DNA of 64,000 nucleotides from positions 7,756,038-7,820,037 of the forward strand of contig CM038923.1 of NCBI GenBank assembly GCA_021904315.1, written 5' to 3'. Within the stretch, counting starts at the first letter, position 1. Each line of letters begins with the position of its first letter. Source of the stretch: Sphagnum magellanicum (taxonomy: Eukaryota; Streptophyta; Sphagnopsida; Sphagnales; Sphagnaceae). A program made the translations under genes and the position numbers. Shown piece by piece: positions 51,636 through 61,495 of the stretch. The notes under the pieces were generated by a model, which worked only from the letters and a program-made list of their open reading frames with translations, was not told the DNA's origin and did not search any database.

Positions 51636-51641
51636 AATAAA
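51636..51641 (+). terminator. Possible polyadenylation signal of the TTL gene
   Basis: AATAAA lies about 100 bp after the TTL stop codon. A second AATAAA at 52120-52125, preceded by TTTGTA, is an alternative that would give a 3' UTR of about 600 nt. Plant signals are loose, so neither is certain. Confidence 0.35.
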
Positions 51642-52210
51642 GTAAGAGCATGGCCTTTGCAATTTAGAGTTGGTAATGTAGTGATCATCATCATTTGTTG
51701 ATGCCTCATTTGACCTCTTGTCAAATCTGGTGCCAATGCAGCTAACCCATTTGCACACATCCACCCCTCCCCCGCCCCAGCCCAGGCTTGGAATTCACTT
51801 GCCAGTCTGATTAGATTGCAATTGCACCACAAAGCTGGTGTTTGGACTTGTGAGAGTGTTGAGTTGAGCCCATGTTTGGATGTTGAGCCTATCTATTATT
51901 GCTGCAAGGCTCTTCTCCCACCCACCTACCCACTGTTTACCAAAATCTGAATCCTGAATTCCTGATCTCAGCTGGCTTTCTCTGGTTGGAAATTCCTAAT
52001 TTGTTGCAAAGACTAATGTGGCTTGCACATAAGAACAGGTAGTAAAAAACCAGCACAACAACCTTCAATGAAGGGGAATTTTTGTACATAAATTTGGTGA
52101 TTTGAGTGCCAATTGTGAAAATAAACTTTGTGCACACACAGATTCATTAGAGTTCCTTTGTACTCTTTTGTAAGTTGTGCAGCACCAAAATTGTATTATT
52201 CACCAAACAA

Positions 52211-52241
<31 letters not shown>

Positions 52242-53100
52242 GAGTTCGTGTCTATTTCTCATGAGTCTTCTTCATGTGTCTGTGTGGGTTCATTTGAAGA
52301 ATTGAATCTAAACATGTTAGAAAATAACATTCAAAAGACCATATGCAAATTTTGCATTGATGATGATGATGATGATGATTCATGAGAGTTGGTTTAGGTA
52401 GAACAATTTCAGGTTTGGTAAGTGTAGTCAAGCAGTTGAATAACTGGAATATATATTTAATCCTTTCTTAAATAATGAGGCATGAAAAGACAGAGTCTTT
52501 TTTTAAGTTTATTATTATTATTATGATTATTATTATTTTGCAACACCCATCTTCATTCATGAGCAGATTTCTAATATCTCTACCACTAATTTGCATTTTA
52601 CTTTATTTCAATTCAATTTGAGTCTTAATTGAATTGTTAAATTAAATTTAGATGAACTGAGACTTAAATTAATTGAATCTTAATTTAAATTCAATTTAGT
52701 TGAATTGTAATTGAATGTTGTTGAATTAAAATTCCCATTCATTGTATTTGAATTGAATTGAATTCTATTCAATTCAATTCAATCTGGATTCAATTCAATT
52801 CAAGTTGCATTGCAAAGTGAATGAATTGTCACTGTGATCTTGTGGGATACCCTAGTGCATAGCAACACATGCAAAGCCCAAGTTTGAAAATGATGAAATT
52901 TGAAATCCTATTTTTCAAAATTAGGGTTTTCTAATTAACCCTATTTGTGGGGGAGGCGGGGGAACGATTTATTAAAATAATAATTATTTTTAATTATTAA
53001 AAAAAAGGTGGTGAAAGTAGATAAGAAGTATGCAGCAAACTGAGTGCGCGGCAATAGGTGCTTGACTAAATGCGCCTTGTGAGAGAAAGAGAGACGAGGG
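51642..53100. other. Intergenic region between the TTL and La genes
   Basis: Holds the probable TTL 3' UTR, (TA)13 at 52216-52241, (GAT)7 at 52359-52379, and a pentanucleotide AATTG/AATTC-type array from about 52600 to 52810. No gene is present. The right end rises in GC content toward the La promoter. Confidence 0.6.
52600..52810. repeat. (GAATT/CAATT)n array with a perfect 16-bp inverted repeat
   Basis: TTGAATT and TCAATT pentanucleotide units occur in both orientations. At 52748-52763 and 52767-52782 the two orientations meet head to head as a perfect 16-bp inverted repeat with a 3-nt spacer. Confidence 0.85.
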
Positions 53101-53104
53101 AGAC

Positions 53105-53140
53105 GAGCGCGCAAGCACGCACGCACGCGCGCGCGCACGC
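53105..53140. promoter_or_regulatory. CpG-rich tract upstream of the La gene
   Basis: An uninterrupted CGCG/CACG-rich run lies about 275-310 bp before the La start codon, in otherwise AT-rich DNA. Its position fits the promoter or leader of a housekeeping gene. No TATA box is obvious. Confidence 0.4.
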
Positions 53141-53414
53141 AAGTCGAGCAAAGGATTTAGGTCAGTGGCCGCCGCCCTCGTCGTCCCGTCGCTCACTCCA
53201 CGCGCGTCTTTTATCCCATTTGTTGTTTTATTTTGTTGCTCTCCAATTCCAGTCCAAGGGAACAAAGTAGTGTCATCGTCTCTGTCGTCGTGCACTGGAG
53301 AAAGCGAAACCGGAAAAAGGCAGAAAAGACTAGAACTTGTGATCGGAAACAACAACACACATTGCAAACGGAGGGTTTTGATTGTTGTTATCTTCTAAGG
53401 ACAATTTAGTAATC

Positions 53415-56400
53415 ATGGCTGCTGCTGCTGCTTCAGCTCCTTTGGATGACGAGACTGCAGCCAAAGTCCTTCGGCAGGTGAGGAGTGCAAATCATCTCTC
53501 TATTTTCATTTCTTCTTGTAGCTAGGGTTTGCATTCAGGGTTTTATCTTTGGTTTTATCGTCGATTATAGTCAGTTTCGGAGTAGTCTGGTTGTGGTTCA
53601 TGAATGGCTTTTATGTGTGTATGTATGTATGGTGTGTGTGTTGAAAAATGCGAGAGTCGGGTGTTCATTGTGTTCTTTCGCATTTTGTTAACCAGCCCTA
53701 AGGATGTCCGTCTGTGGTTTAGGAAGGGGGAAGTGAGCTAGCTAGCTAGCTAGCTACTGTGCTTTCTTGATTTGGTCTTTTTTCCCCAACCTCTGAAGTG
53801 TGTCATGTTTGTTTGGAGATTTGTAGGTGGAATTCTACTTCAGCGACAGTAACCTTCCTAATGACCAATTTTTGCTCAAGTCCATTGATGAAGCTGAAGA
53901 TGGATGTATCCAATCTCACTGCTTTTGAGTTGCAAAGCAGCATTGAAGATATGCTCTGCAGAAATCTGTTGAAATTACCATCTTGCATGTGCATTTTTAG
54001 TCATAATTTAAAATTAAATGAAAATCCTAACCTCTTGCATTGTTTTGTGGCATGGGGAAATATGTGGAATGTGATTTCATTCATCTGGTTTTTTTGTTTA
54101 TTTGGGTTTGGTTGCAATTGCAATGTGCAATTTGGGATGAATGAATCCTGTGTGCAACCTCTGGGTTTGCTTTAGGTTTTTGGCTTATGCTTCACATCAC
54201 ATGCCTGAAGTCTTGCTTATGTATCTTTCAGTCCTGTTCAATTGGGATGATTAATATAGATTTCCTCCCTCAATTTTTCATGAAGAGCCCTTGACATTGT
54301 GATAGTGGTAAACCTTTCACTCCTGTGTTCATTCACAAGGATGCGTGGTCATCTTGGTGTGAAGGAGATAGATCCAGAGAAGTTTCCAGCCACCACCATT
54401 GCTGCTGTTGCTGAAGTTCTCCGCAAGTCAACTTTCCTGCGGCTGTCTGAGGATGGTGTGCATGGTTTTACCTTTTTATCTGCAACCAAGTGTCCTCTTG
54501 AGACAACTATATGATCTGTTCTTTCTTTTTTTCTCTGGCTGTTAGTGCAGCATGGCGCATATGTAAGGGAATTTGGGCTGGTGATTGATGATTGCAGGTT
54601 TGAAAGTGGGCCGTGTAACCAAGTTGGTGAAACCAGAGACTGTGCGAGCAGCAGTGGATGCACGGAGCATTGCTGCCAACCCATTCCCTTGGAAGATTAC
54701 TCGGGAGGAAGTTGAAGCCTTCTTCTCTCAATATGGAGAGGTATACTCCTTCACTTTGCTCTTCCAAAATAAACAAATATGTCATTGGCTTTGGAGTGCT
54801 TGAGTAGAGCTATTGGTCTTTGTTAAACTTGAACATGCAAGATGGATGAAATGATCTGTGTTTAAAACTTACCATAATTAGAGAGGTTTTTGCAGGTGAA
54901 GAGTGTGCGTCTCCCAAGGCATCCAGTAAACAAGGGTGCTGCCTCTGGCTTTGCAGTTGTGGAATTTTCTTCTGAGGAGGAGGCACAGAAGTTGCTGGGT
55001 ATGGAGTTGATCTGCCAGGGTGCTGCATTGGAGCTTGAACCCAAGTATGATGCTTCAGTTTTTATCATGTTGTTGATTTCCCACATTTCTTTTTCTGGGA
55101 TATCACCATCTATTTGATTATGTCTCTGGCAATGATCTAACAGTCTTTTGTTGCTGATTTAACCTTACTGAGCTTTACTGTCTTTCAGGAAGACTTTTGA
55201 TGAGCGTCAGGAAGCTATTTCTGCCCAGCCTGCACACAATGGCTCCACTAAGTCTAAGACACATGATAATCAGTGGAATAGGAGGTGAGGTCATATTCCC
55301 CTTGTCTAATCGGAGGCTAATATTGCCCTTGTAAAATGTCACAGACTTGACATTGTCTCACTTGTGATGGTGAATCCTGCAGTCTTGGTCAAATCAACCA
55401 GACAGTAACTATTGAATGAAATGCACATTTTAATCAGTTGTTTACTGGCCATATTTGTATCTGGTTTAAGTCACTTATTTACCTATGTTACATGAGAGTG
55501 TGTTACTTCTTAACTGAATGTGTTCATCTGGAACTGCTTCATATTTCAGAGCAGATGCAGCTGAATCAACGGATGATGATGGTTTTACAAAAGGACTTAT
55601 TGTATCCTTCGTTGCCAAAACTGCTGGACCCTCTGGCACTGAGAACACTGAAGAGGCTGTGCCCACAGAGGGTGCACAAGCTGCAGAGGAAGAATTAAGT
55701 CGGGAGGCCATCAAAGGTGCCTTGGCCAAGTTTGGAGTGATCCGGGTGTGTCTTCGTTCAAAGGCTACCCATTCTTTTCTTTCTGGAACAGTAGTGAGTT
55801 TTGGTTAGTATTACTACATTGATCTGAGGTTGGCTGTGATTCTGTGGGCTGTTATCTCATAAGGTGTTTATTGACCAGAAGTTCAATATATGGTGTGTGG
55901 TATGTCCTAGACATGTTCTTGAGTTGTGGATGAGTACTTACACAAATCCTGTGGTGGGTTTTGTAGTATGTGGACTATGCCAAGGGGGATACTTCTGGGT
56001 TTGTACGATTTGACCAGCCTGAGGAGGCACAAAAGCTACGGGCTGCAGCTGTAATGGCTCCTGAAAGTGGCCTAACAATTGGCAATCATTTAGTCACATT
56101 TGAGGCTCTTGAAGGTGGGTGTCTGCTCCCTGCCTTTGTCTACAATTCCTATGCAGAAGCTCTCGGGACAGTATTGATGGTACTTTTTGACCATTTAAAA
56201 AAAAATTAATAGCAGAAGCTAAATAGATTCTTTCACTTCACTTCTAAAATGGTCCTATAGAATTGTTGTTTCCTGTGAAGCATTGTCAGGTGGCCTGAAT
56301 GCTGCCTGGTCTGGGTAAGACATATTGGGTTGAATGCGTCATTTCCTTCTTTATGGCTAGCTTGAGCTGAAGGGGGATGACTGTGTAAGCAGATCTATGG

Positions 56401-57070
56401 AAGCTTTGCTAAACATATTGCTTGATGCTTAACACAGTTTGATTGAAAGTGGATTTGAGGGTGGCCGAGCACTGGGTTGAAGTTGATGGGAGGACTGAGC
56501 TACTTGGATTCTGCAAAATAACTTGCACAGAGTTGGAAGATGTAACAAAAAATGTTGTTGCTGACTGCCATGCTTAGAGATTAATTAGCGAAGGTTCAAC
56601 CTGCAGGAGAAGCTGAAAAGGATTATTGGAAGAAGCTTCGACAAGGGCAAGGTTTGAAGCGTGAGTATGGGGGTGGCAGAGGGTATCAGAATAATCGTGG
56701 TAGTTACAATGATAACCGAGGAAGGGGAAGGTACAATCATCCCTCAGTTGCATCTTTTAGGATTTGTTTAGTGTCAATCACAGTTTGTCAGGATTTCTAA
56801 TGAGTCTGCCAATGCAAGATGTTGTGAAGAGACACTGTTGCTTGTAGTTTGTGAAGAAATGAGTTTCATGCTAATTATATGATTACATTGTGCAGAGGTG
56901 GTGGACGCAGAGGTGGCCGGGGAGGGAGATGGAAAGGTCGTTCAGACAGGGATGATAATGCTGGAGGCAAGAACTCAGAAGTATCCCCCTCTGCACAAGG
57001 CAAACACAAGCGATTTAATGAAGATGATGGGCAGGATGGGAGTGGCAGTAAAGTTCAAAAAACGGAGTAA
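53415..57070 (+). CDS. La protein (La1-like RNA chaperone), 440 aa
   Basis: Ten coding exons: 53415-53477, 53827-53905, 54306-54455, 54598-54740, 54896-55044, 55189-55284, 55550-55745, 55967-56114, 56607-56730 and 56896-57070, all GT-AG. The start is AATCATGGCTGC. The La motif occupies about 10-95 and keeps the residues that hold the 3' UUU-OH end of RNA in human La: Q21, F24 (Tyr in human), Y25, D34, F36 and F57. RRM1 spans about 110-190. The second, atypical RRM spans about 235-345 and ends in GEAEKDYWKKL. The tail (about 350-440) has RGG/Gly-Arg repeats, then an acidic, Lys-rich end suited to nuclear import. La binds and protects polymerase III transcripts such as pre-tRNAs in the nucleus; Arabidopsis La1 is essential for embryogenesis and also promotes cap-independent translation of WUSCHEL. 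Length and domain order match plant La1. Confidence 0.95.
53737..53756 (+). repeat. (GCTA)5 microsatellite in La intron 1
   Basis: Five perfect GCTA units, self-complementary in pairs, lie about 70 bp before the 3' splice site of the first coding intron. Likely polymorphic. Confidence 0.9.
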
Positions 57071-59087
57071 GAGTCTGCCAGCAGAGTCTGCTAGTGATCA
57101 GCTTTCAAATGGCTGAGTTTAGCAGAAACAATTTTGGAGTGTTTTTAGCAACAGAATCTGCCTGTGATCAGCTTTTAAAGTTGCCGAGACATTGGAAGCC
57201 AGTTTGGGAGCAATTTTGATGACATATAAAGAGGGTTGTTATTTGAGATTTATCAGCTGAACCACTAAAAGTAGCTTTGTGGAAAGTTTGGAGCTGCAGT
57301 AGTCTTCACTGATTTTGTTCAACCAAAAGGTATCTATTGCCTTGGTGATTGATACTAGTTGGTGACTCCTAATTACACCACCATGAATGGGTGGGAAGCT
57401 TTTTCAGCTTTTTCATTTTTCCAGCCCACATGTATCAGTGTTCACCTGTACATGTTTTCCAAGTAGTCATGATTAGATGCAACTGCTATCTGCATGAGCA
57501 TGAGCCTTCTTGTATATTTGAAAGGTATGGACACAATGTCAAGGTTTTTTCATCAATCTTTCTCCTTTTTATTTAGAGTTACTTAGCATAGGAAACCTTT
57601 GCGCCAGTGTCTCAGCAAAATCTAGATTTGTAAGATTGATAGCTGTCTAAGAAGTAGAATCTTCCTCCTAGAAAGTTTTTCAAGGATGTTACAAATTTAT
57701 AAGGTGTTGACAGATTGCCAAAAAGAATTTAATCCAAGTTTTTAGGCAAGTTTGAAAAGGGTGTCTTATTATTTTCTTCACATGCATGCAAAACAATGCA
57801 ACCCACCTTTTGATGCCATTTCTCCTCCACTGTCGTGGTAACAAGAAAGCTGTGACACAACACTCTTTCAGTGTTTTGTGGTATGATGTACAAGGCACAC
57901 CCATTCTTTGCAACCAATCTCCTTGGCTTGGTTGTTGCAAGGAGAATGCTAACACAACCAAGCTGTGATGTCACAATATACTTCAGTATCGTGTTACAGT
58001 GGATGAACCGTGCCCACTCTTTACAATGAGAAATACTGACACAACCAAGTTGTTTGCAGAAATATATGACAAGAAAGCAACCACAATCAAAGTTCTGTGC
58101 ACAACATTTACAATGTCTACATTCTCAACAAAAATACATTAGAAACATGTCTACGTTCTCAACATATAATATGCATCTAGAAACCCGTTACCATAAAATT
58201 CCAATCTCCTTACAAATAGAATAGTTAAAACTGATTGTTCAAACTGTGTCTGCACCATCCACACGTTTGATCACAATTTTGCATCTCAATTACCTGAACC
58301 ATCTCACCAAATTTTGTGCTGTCAATCAAGGGGTGTAATAATTCCCGTTCCCCCCACCCCCCCTCTCCCAACTTTGGTATCTGCAGCTGCAAAATCAAGT
58401 CTGCCATTCTCTCTGCAGGAAGCTGCACCAACAATGAGGAGTTGAATTAGTATCTAGGCCAGATATATCTTGCAGATTTACATTCCCAAAAAGGCCAATG
58501 ATGCAAAAACTATGGAAGGAACTCTGTGTCACAAACTAGACAGGACCTGAATCAAGAACCAAAATATCTCTCTGTGTAGGGGAAGAAGGGGTTATGTTTG
58601 TCTCAATCACAAACCAAAATGTCCATCTGTCAATACTTGCTATTGAGGAATTTTGGAAAGGAATTGCTGTCGAAATCCAGAAAAGACTGATTTCCATGCA
58701 AAACCCATAGCTGAATAATTCAAGAAAGAAACAACACATGCCAGAGAGTTCTCTCTGCGAATTTTGTAGGAGAAGAAGAAGCAAATCAGAGTGAAAAATT
58801 GCTCGCCTCAAATTAAGCTGACTTCATCCAAATGGAATGACTGGTTTCTGTGCATAACCCATGGCTGAATCCAAGAAGAAAGACCACATGCCAGAGACCA
58901 ATTCTCTCTGCCAAATTTGTAGGAGAAGAAGAATCAATCAGAGTGAAAAATCCCATCATATAACAGCTGAATTCAATACCGTTTTAGCTGCAAATTTGAG
59001 CAAACAAGCAGATGATTCAGAGATGATTTCAGGTCAACTTGCCTGATGAGGCCAACATCTGCTTGATGGAGCTAAGTGCCCATCATC
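57071..59087. other. Convergent intergene of La (+) and the F-box gene (-)
   Basis: Should contain the 3' UTRs of both genes. No canonical AATAAA stands out for La. At 57.85-58.07 kb the phrases ACACAACCAAG[C/T]TGT and CCCA[T/C]TCTTT recur, suggesting an old duplication. A clearer tandem duplication lies at 58691-58970. No gene is supported; a 61-codon frame starting at 58861 is not conserved in its own duplicate. Confidence 0.55.
58691..58970. repeat. Tandem duplication, 2 units of about 154 bp
   Basis: Copies start at TTTCCATGCA (58691) and TTTCTGTGCA (58845). Shared phrases include AACCCAT[A/G]GCTGAAT, ACATGCCAGAGA, TTCTCTCTGC, TTTGTAGGAGAAGAAGAA and AATCAGAGTGAAAAAT. Divergence is moderate. 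It lies 120-400 bp past the F-box stop codon, so it may sit in that gene's 3' UTR. Confidence 0.85.
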
Positions 59088-60311
59088 TTATACTACATGC
59101 AAAGATGGATGGAAAACACTGAAGGTTCCCAAACCACCACTGCCACCATCACCACCACCACCACCTGGAGGAGGGTTGACAATAGACCTCCATGTAGTTT
59201 CTAACAAGTTGTAGGAGATCAAAGAGGAGCCATCATCATCTGACACTGCTCCTGCAAAGAAGAGAAACTCGCCTTGCCCCAAACACTTGTACCGAGATAC
59301 AGTTGCAGCAGATCCAGTTGTAGTAAGGCTGGAATCTGGAGGCAGTATCTTGATCACCTCCCATTCCCCTTTAGTGTCCTGCTGAAACAGGAGCTGAGAG
59401 CTGGCCAGCAATCTGTCATGTACCACAATGGAGAGCTGGCCCTGAAGCTCCAACAGTTTTGCAACTCCTCCCGGAGGAGCTCCTTGGAAGAATCTGAAGT
59501 GGCCACCATAAGGAATGTGGAAATTGGCAAAAGTCTTGCTGTTCAAGGATTGAATATCGAAGGACATGCCTGCTGTGTGTCCCTGACGATCACCCACTCT
59601 CCACATCCTGGAAGTGGTCCAGTGAACTGACCCATTCACCAGAACTCCATCCTCATTGTCATCAGTGATGGTATACCTCTGCTCCATGGCTGTGGAAGTG
59701 GTAGTCCAGGAATGAGTTGCAGAATTGTACACATGGGCAAAAACAACCCCAGAATCATTGTCACCATGTTGCACATCTGCCAAGAAAAGCTTGAAGCTCT
59801 TGGATGTTTCATCAAAGGCTAACACCTTGGCCTTGGCATCATCAAGGCTTAAAGCTTCTTCAAGATGGGGAAGAATTCCCCAACTCTTGGTAATGGGATT
59901 GCAAACCAACAACCTAGAAATCTTCTTATTGTCAGCAGAAGAATCCTCCTCCTCTGCACCATCGTTGACTGTGCCGTAAAAGCACAGTAAACCTCCTCCA
60001 GTTGCTACAAGCCTCTGGCTCTTGAAGATGGGTTCCAGGAAAGCCAAAGAGAGAGAGCGCCACTCCATCCGTGTGGGATTGTATGCCATGACTTGTGAGA
60101 AGTCAGGATGCAGAACGCGCAGCAGAAACGGTTTCTGCTGCGCGTTTTCTACAGACAAGATCTGGAGATAGAAACTCTTGGAAGTGATCAGTGCGTTCCA
60201 TTCCTTGCACACAACTCGGAAGCATGCTAGGGTTTTGTAAGGCAATCTGACCAGCACTTTGACGAGTGCGTCATACGGAAGTGGTCGACTTCCCATCACA
60301 GCGGCATCCAT
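59088..60311 (-). CDS. F-box protein (407 aa), likely SCF substrate adaptor
   Basis: A single open exon encodes 407 residues. The N-terminal F-box (about 10-50) reads LPYDALVKVLVRLPYKTLA followed by FRVVCKEWNALI, with the usual Leu-Pro and the V-C-K-x-W core that contacts SKP1. The rest (about 70-390) has the weak repeats of the plant F-box-associated or kelch-like type: MAYNPTRMEWRSL, LVCNPITKSWGILP, HVYNSATHSWTTT and ISYNLLETTWRS, each ending in a conserved Trp as in beta-propeller blades. The last 30 residues are Pro/Gly-rich. The role is inferred from family: recruiting a protein to the SCF ubiquitin ligase. The target is unknown. The start is the first in-frame ATG. A 3' splice-like site lies 20 bp upstream at about 60332, so the 5' UTR is probably spliced. 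Length is typical of the family. Confidence 0.85.
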   Translation of the reverse strand: MDAAVMGSRPLPYDALVKVLVRLPYKTLACFRVVCKEWNALITSKSFYLQILSVENAQQKPFLLRVLHPDFSQVMAYNPTRMEWRSLSLAFLEPIFKSQRLVATGGGLLCFYGTVNDGAEEEDSSADNKKISRLLVCNPITKSWGILPHLEEALSLDDAKAKVLAFDETSKSFKLFLADVQHGDNDSGVVFAHVYNSATHSWTTTSTAMEQRYTITDDNEDGVLVNGSVHWTTSRMWRVGDRQGHTAGMSFDIQSLNSKTFANFHIPYGGHFRFFQGAPPGGVAKLLELQGQLSIVVHDRLLASSQLLFQQDTKGEWEVIKILPPDSSLTTTGSAATVSRYKCLGQGEFLFFAGAVSDDDGSSLISYNLLETTWRSIVNPPPGGGGGDGGSGGLGTFSVFHPSLHVV

Positions 60312-60920
60312 GCACACTCGCAGCAAATTCACTGTAACCCAAAAATCTTTGTGACTCAAGAAAAATGAAACCAATTTTTCATTTGTTTCTCAACTCAAAA
60401 CAAAATGCAAACAAACTACATACCCAATGACCACATTCACAAATTTCGGTTTTGCAACAGATTTTTGTTGCACATATTAGTATTCAGCAGCAAAAAAAAT
60501 CACACCCACAGTTTTGCAGCACACTACTCGTCGTAGTATTATCAGTAGCTACCTTTTTTCTTTTTTTTAAAAAAAATTCTGCAGCAACCCAAACTCCTGT
60601 GACTCAAGAAAATGCAAACAACACAAAAATCTTCTCTCACCCAAAGAAAATTATACAGACCAAATGCAACCCAACTCTTTTTTTTAATGGAACAAGCAAA
60701 TTTATTAGTAGCCAAGGATCAAAATTTCACCATTTTTGCAACAGATTTTTGCTCCACAGATTCAAAAAGCAAATTCAGCGACTAGATTGAATTTCATAAG
60801 GGAGAAATCAATCACTTGGAAGCAGAACCGAACAGAACAGAACGAGGGAAAACCCTCCGTGTTCGCAGTTCTTAGGCCGTAATAGAGTCCCCTTCTTTGC
60901 GCGCACGTTAAAGTGGCAAC
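60312..60920 (-). other. Probable 5' UTR and promoter region of the F-box gene
   Basis: On the minus strand GGGTTACAG ends at 60332 and resembles a 3' splice site; GTATGT at 60423-60418 is one possible partner, giving a 92-bp leader intron. Direct phrases such as GTGACTCAAGAAAA (60350, 60600) and CAACAGATTTTTG (60457, 60738) are duplicated, so the leader region has been partly duplicated. No coding exon was recognised upstream. Confidence 0.4.
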
Positions 60921-60923
60921 GCT

Positions 60924-60953
60924 CCACCCGCATCGACTCCACCCGCATCGACT
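60924..60953. repeat. 15-bp tandem duplication in the F-box upstream region
   Basis: CCACCCGCATCGACT occurs twice head to tail without mismatch, just after a GCGCGC word. The CpG-rich stretch from 60895 may be the F-box promoter. Confidence 0.85.
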
Positions 60954-61247
60954 CAGCATGAGTTGAACCAACCACTCGTTTGCACCTACCTACCTACTTA
61001 CCTACCTACAAACCACTTAGTGACCATCTACATGGTCTTTGGTATTTATTTACTGACTTAGGGTCTCTTTTTTCCATTGGGTTGCTGTGATCATAACTAC
61101 ACACAATATTGGTTTCTTTCCATTGTGATCACAATTACACATAACTAGTGTGAACCCCGTGCAGAATGCACAGGTGTGTTATTTCAACAATGTTTGGTTG
61201 ATGCTTTTGGTTTTTTAAAAAAACTTTTCTTTTCAAACAACTGTTGG

Positions 61248-61495
61248 TCCCCCCCCCGCCTTGATCCTTCGCATTTCCCACTCCGGTTCTTTACCCCGTC
61301 GACCCCCCCCACCCGATCCTTCGCATTTCCCACTCCGGTTCTTTAACCCGTTGAGCCCCCTCGCCTGGTCCTTCCCATTTCTCACTCCGGTTCTTTAACT
61401 CGTCGATCCCCCCCGGTCGATCCTTCACATTTCCCACTCCGATTTTTTAACCCGTCAATCCCCCCCACCCAGTACTTCACATTTCCCACTCCAGC
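61248..61495. repeat. C-rich minisatellite, 5 units of about 43-60 bp
   Basis: Units carry [G/C]ATCCTTCGCATTTCCCACT or close variants, then CCGGTTCTTTAACCCGTC and a poly-C run of variable length. Starts are near 61262, 61314, 61376, 61418 and 61471. Most length variation is in the poly-C run and the text next to it. Confidence 0.9.

Noticed and set aside
58861-59046. 61-codon plus-strand frame with an ATG
   Set aside because: It lies in the second unit of a tandem duplication, and the first unit has ATA in place of the ATG followed by an early stop. No family resemblance.
60312-60374. Extension of the F-box frame by 21 codons
   Set aside because: It would start at a TTG, not an ATG, and crosses a good 3' splice-like site. 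The first ATG at 60311 leaves a complete F-box.
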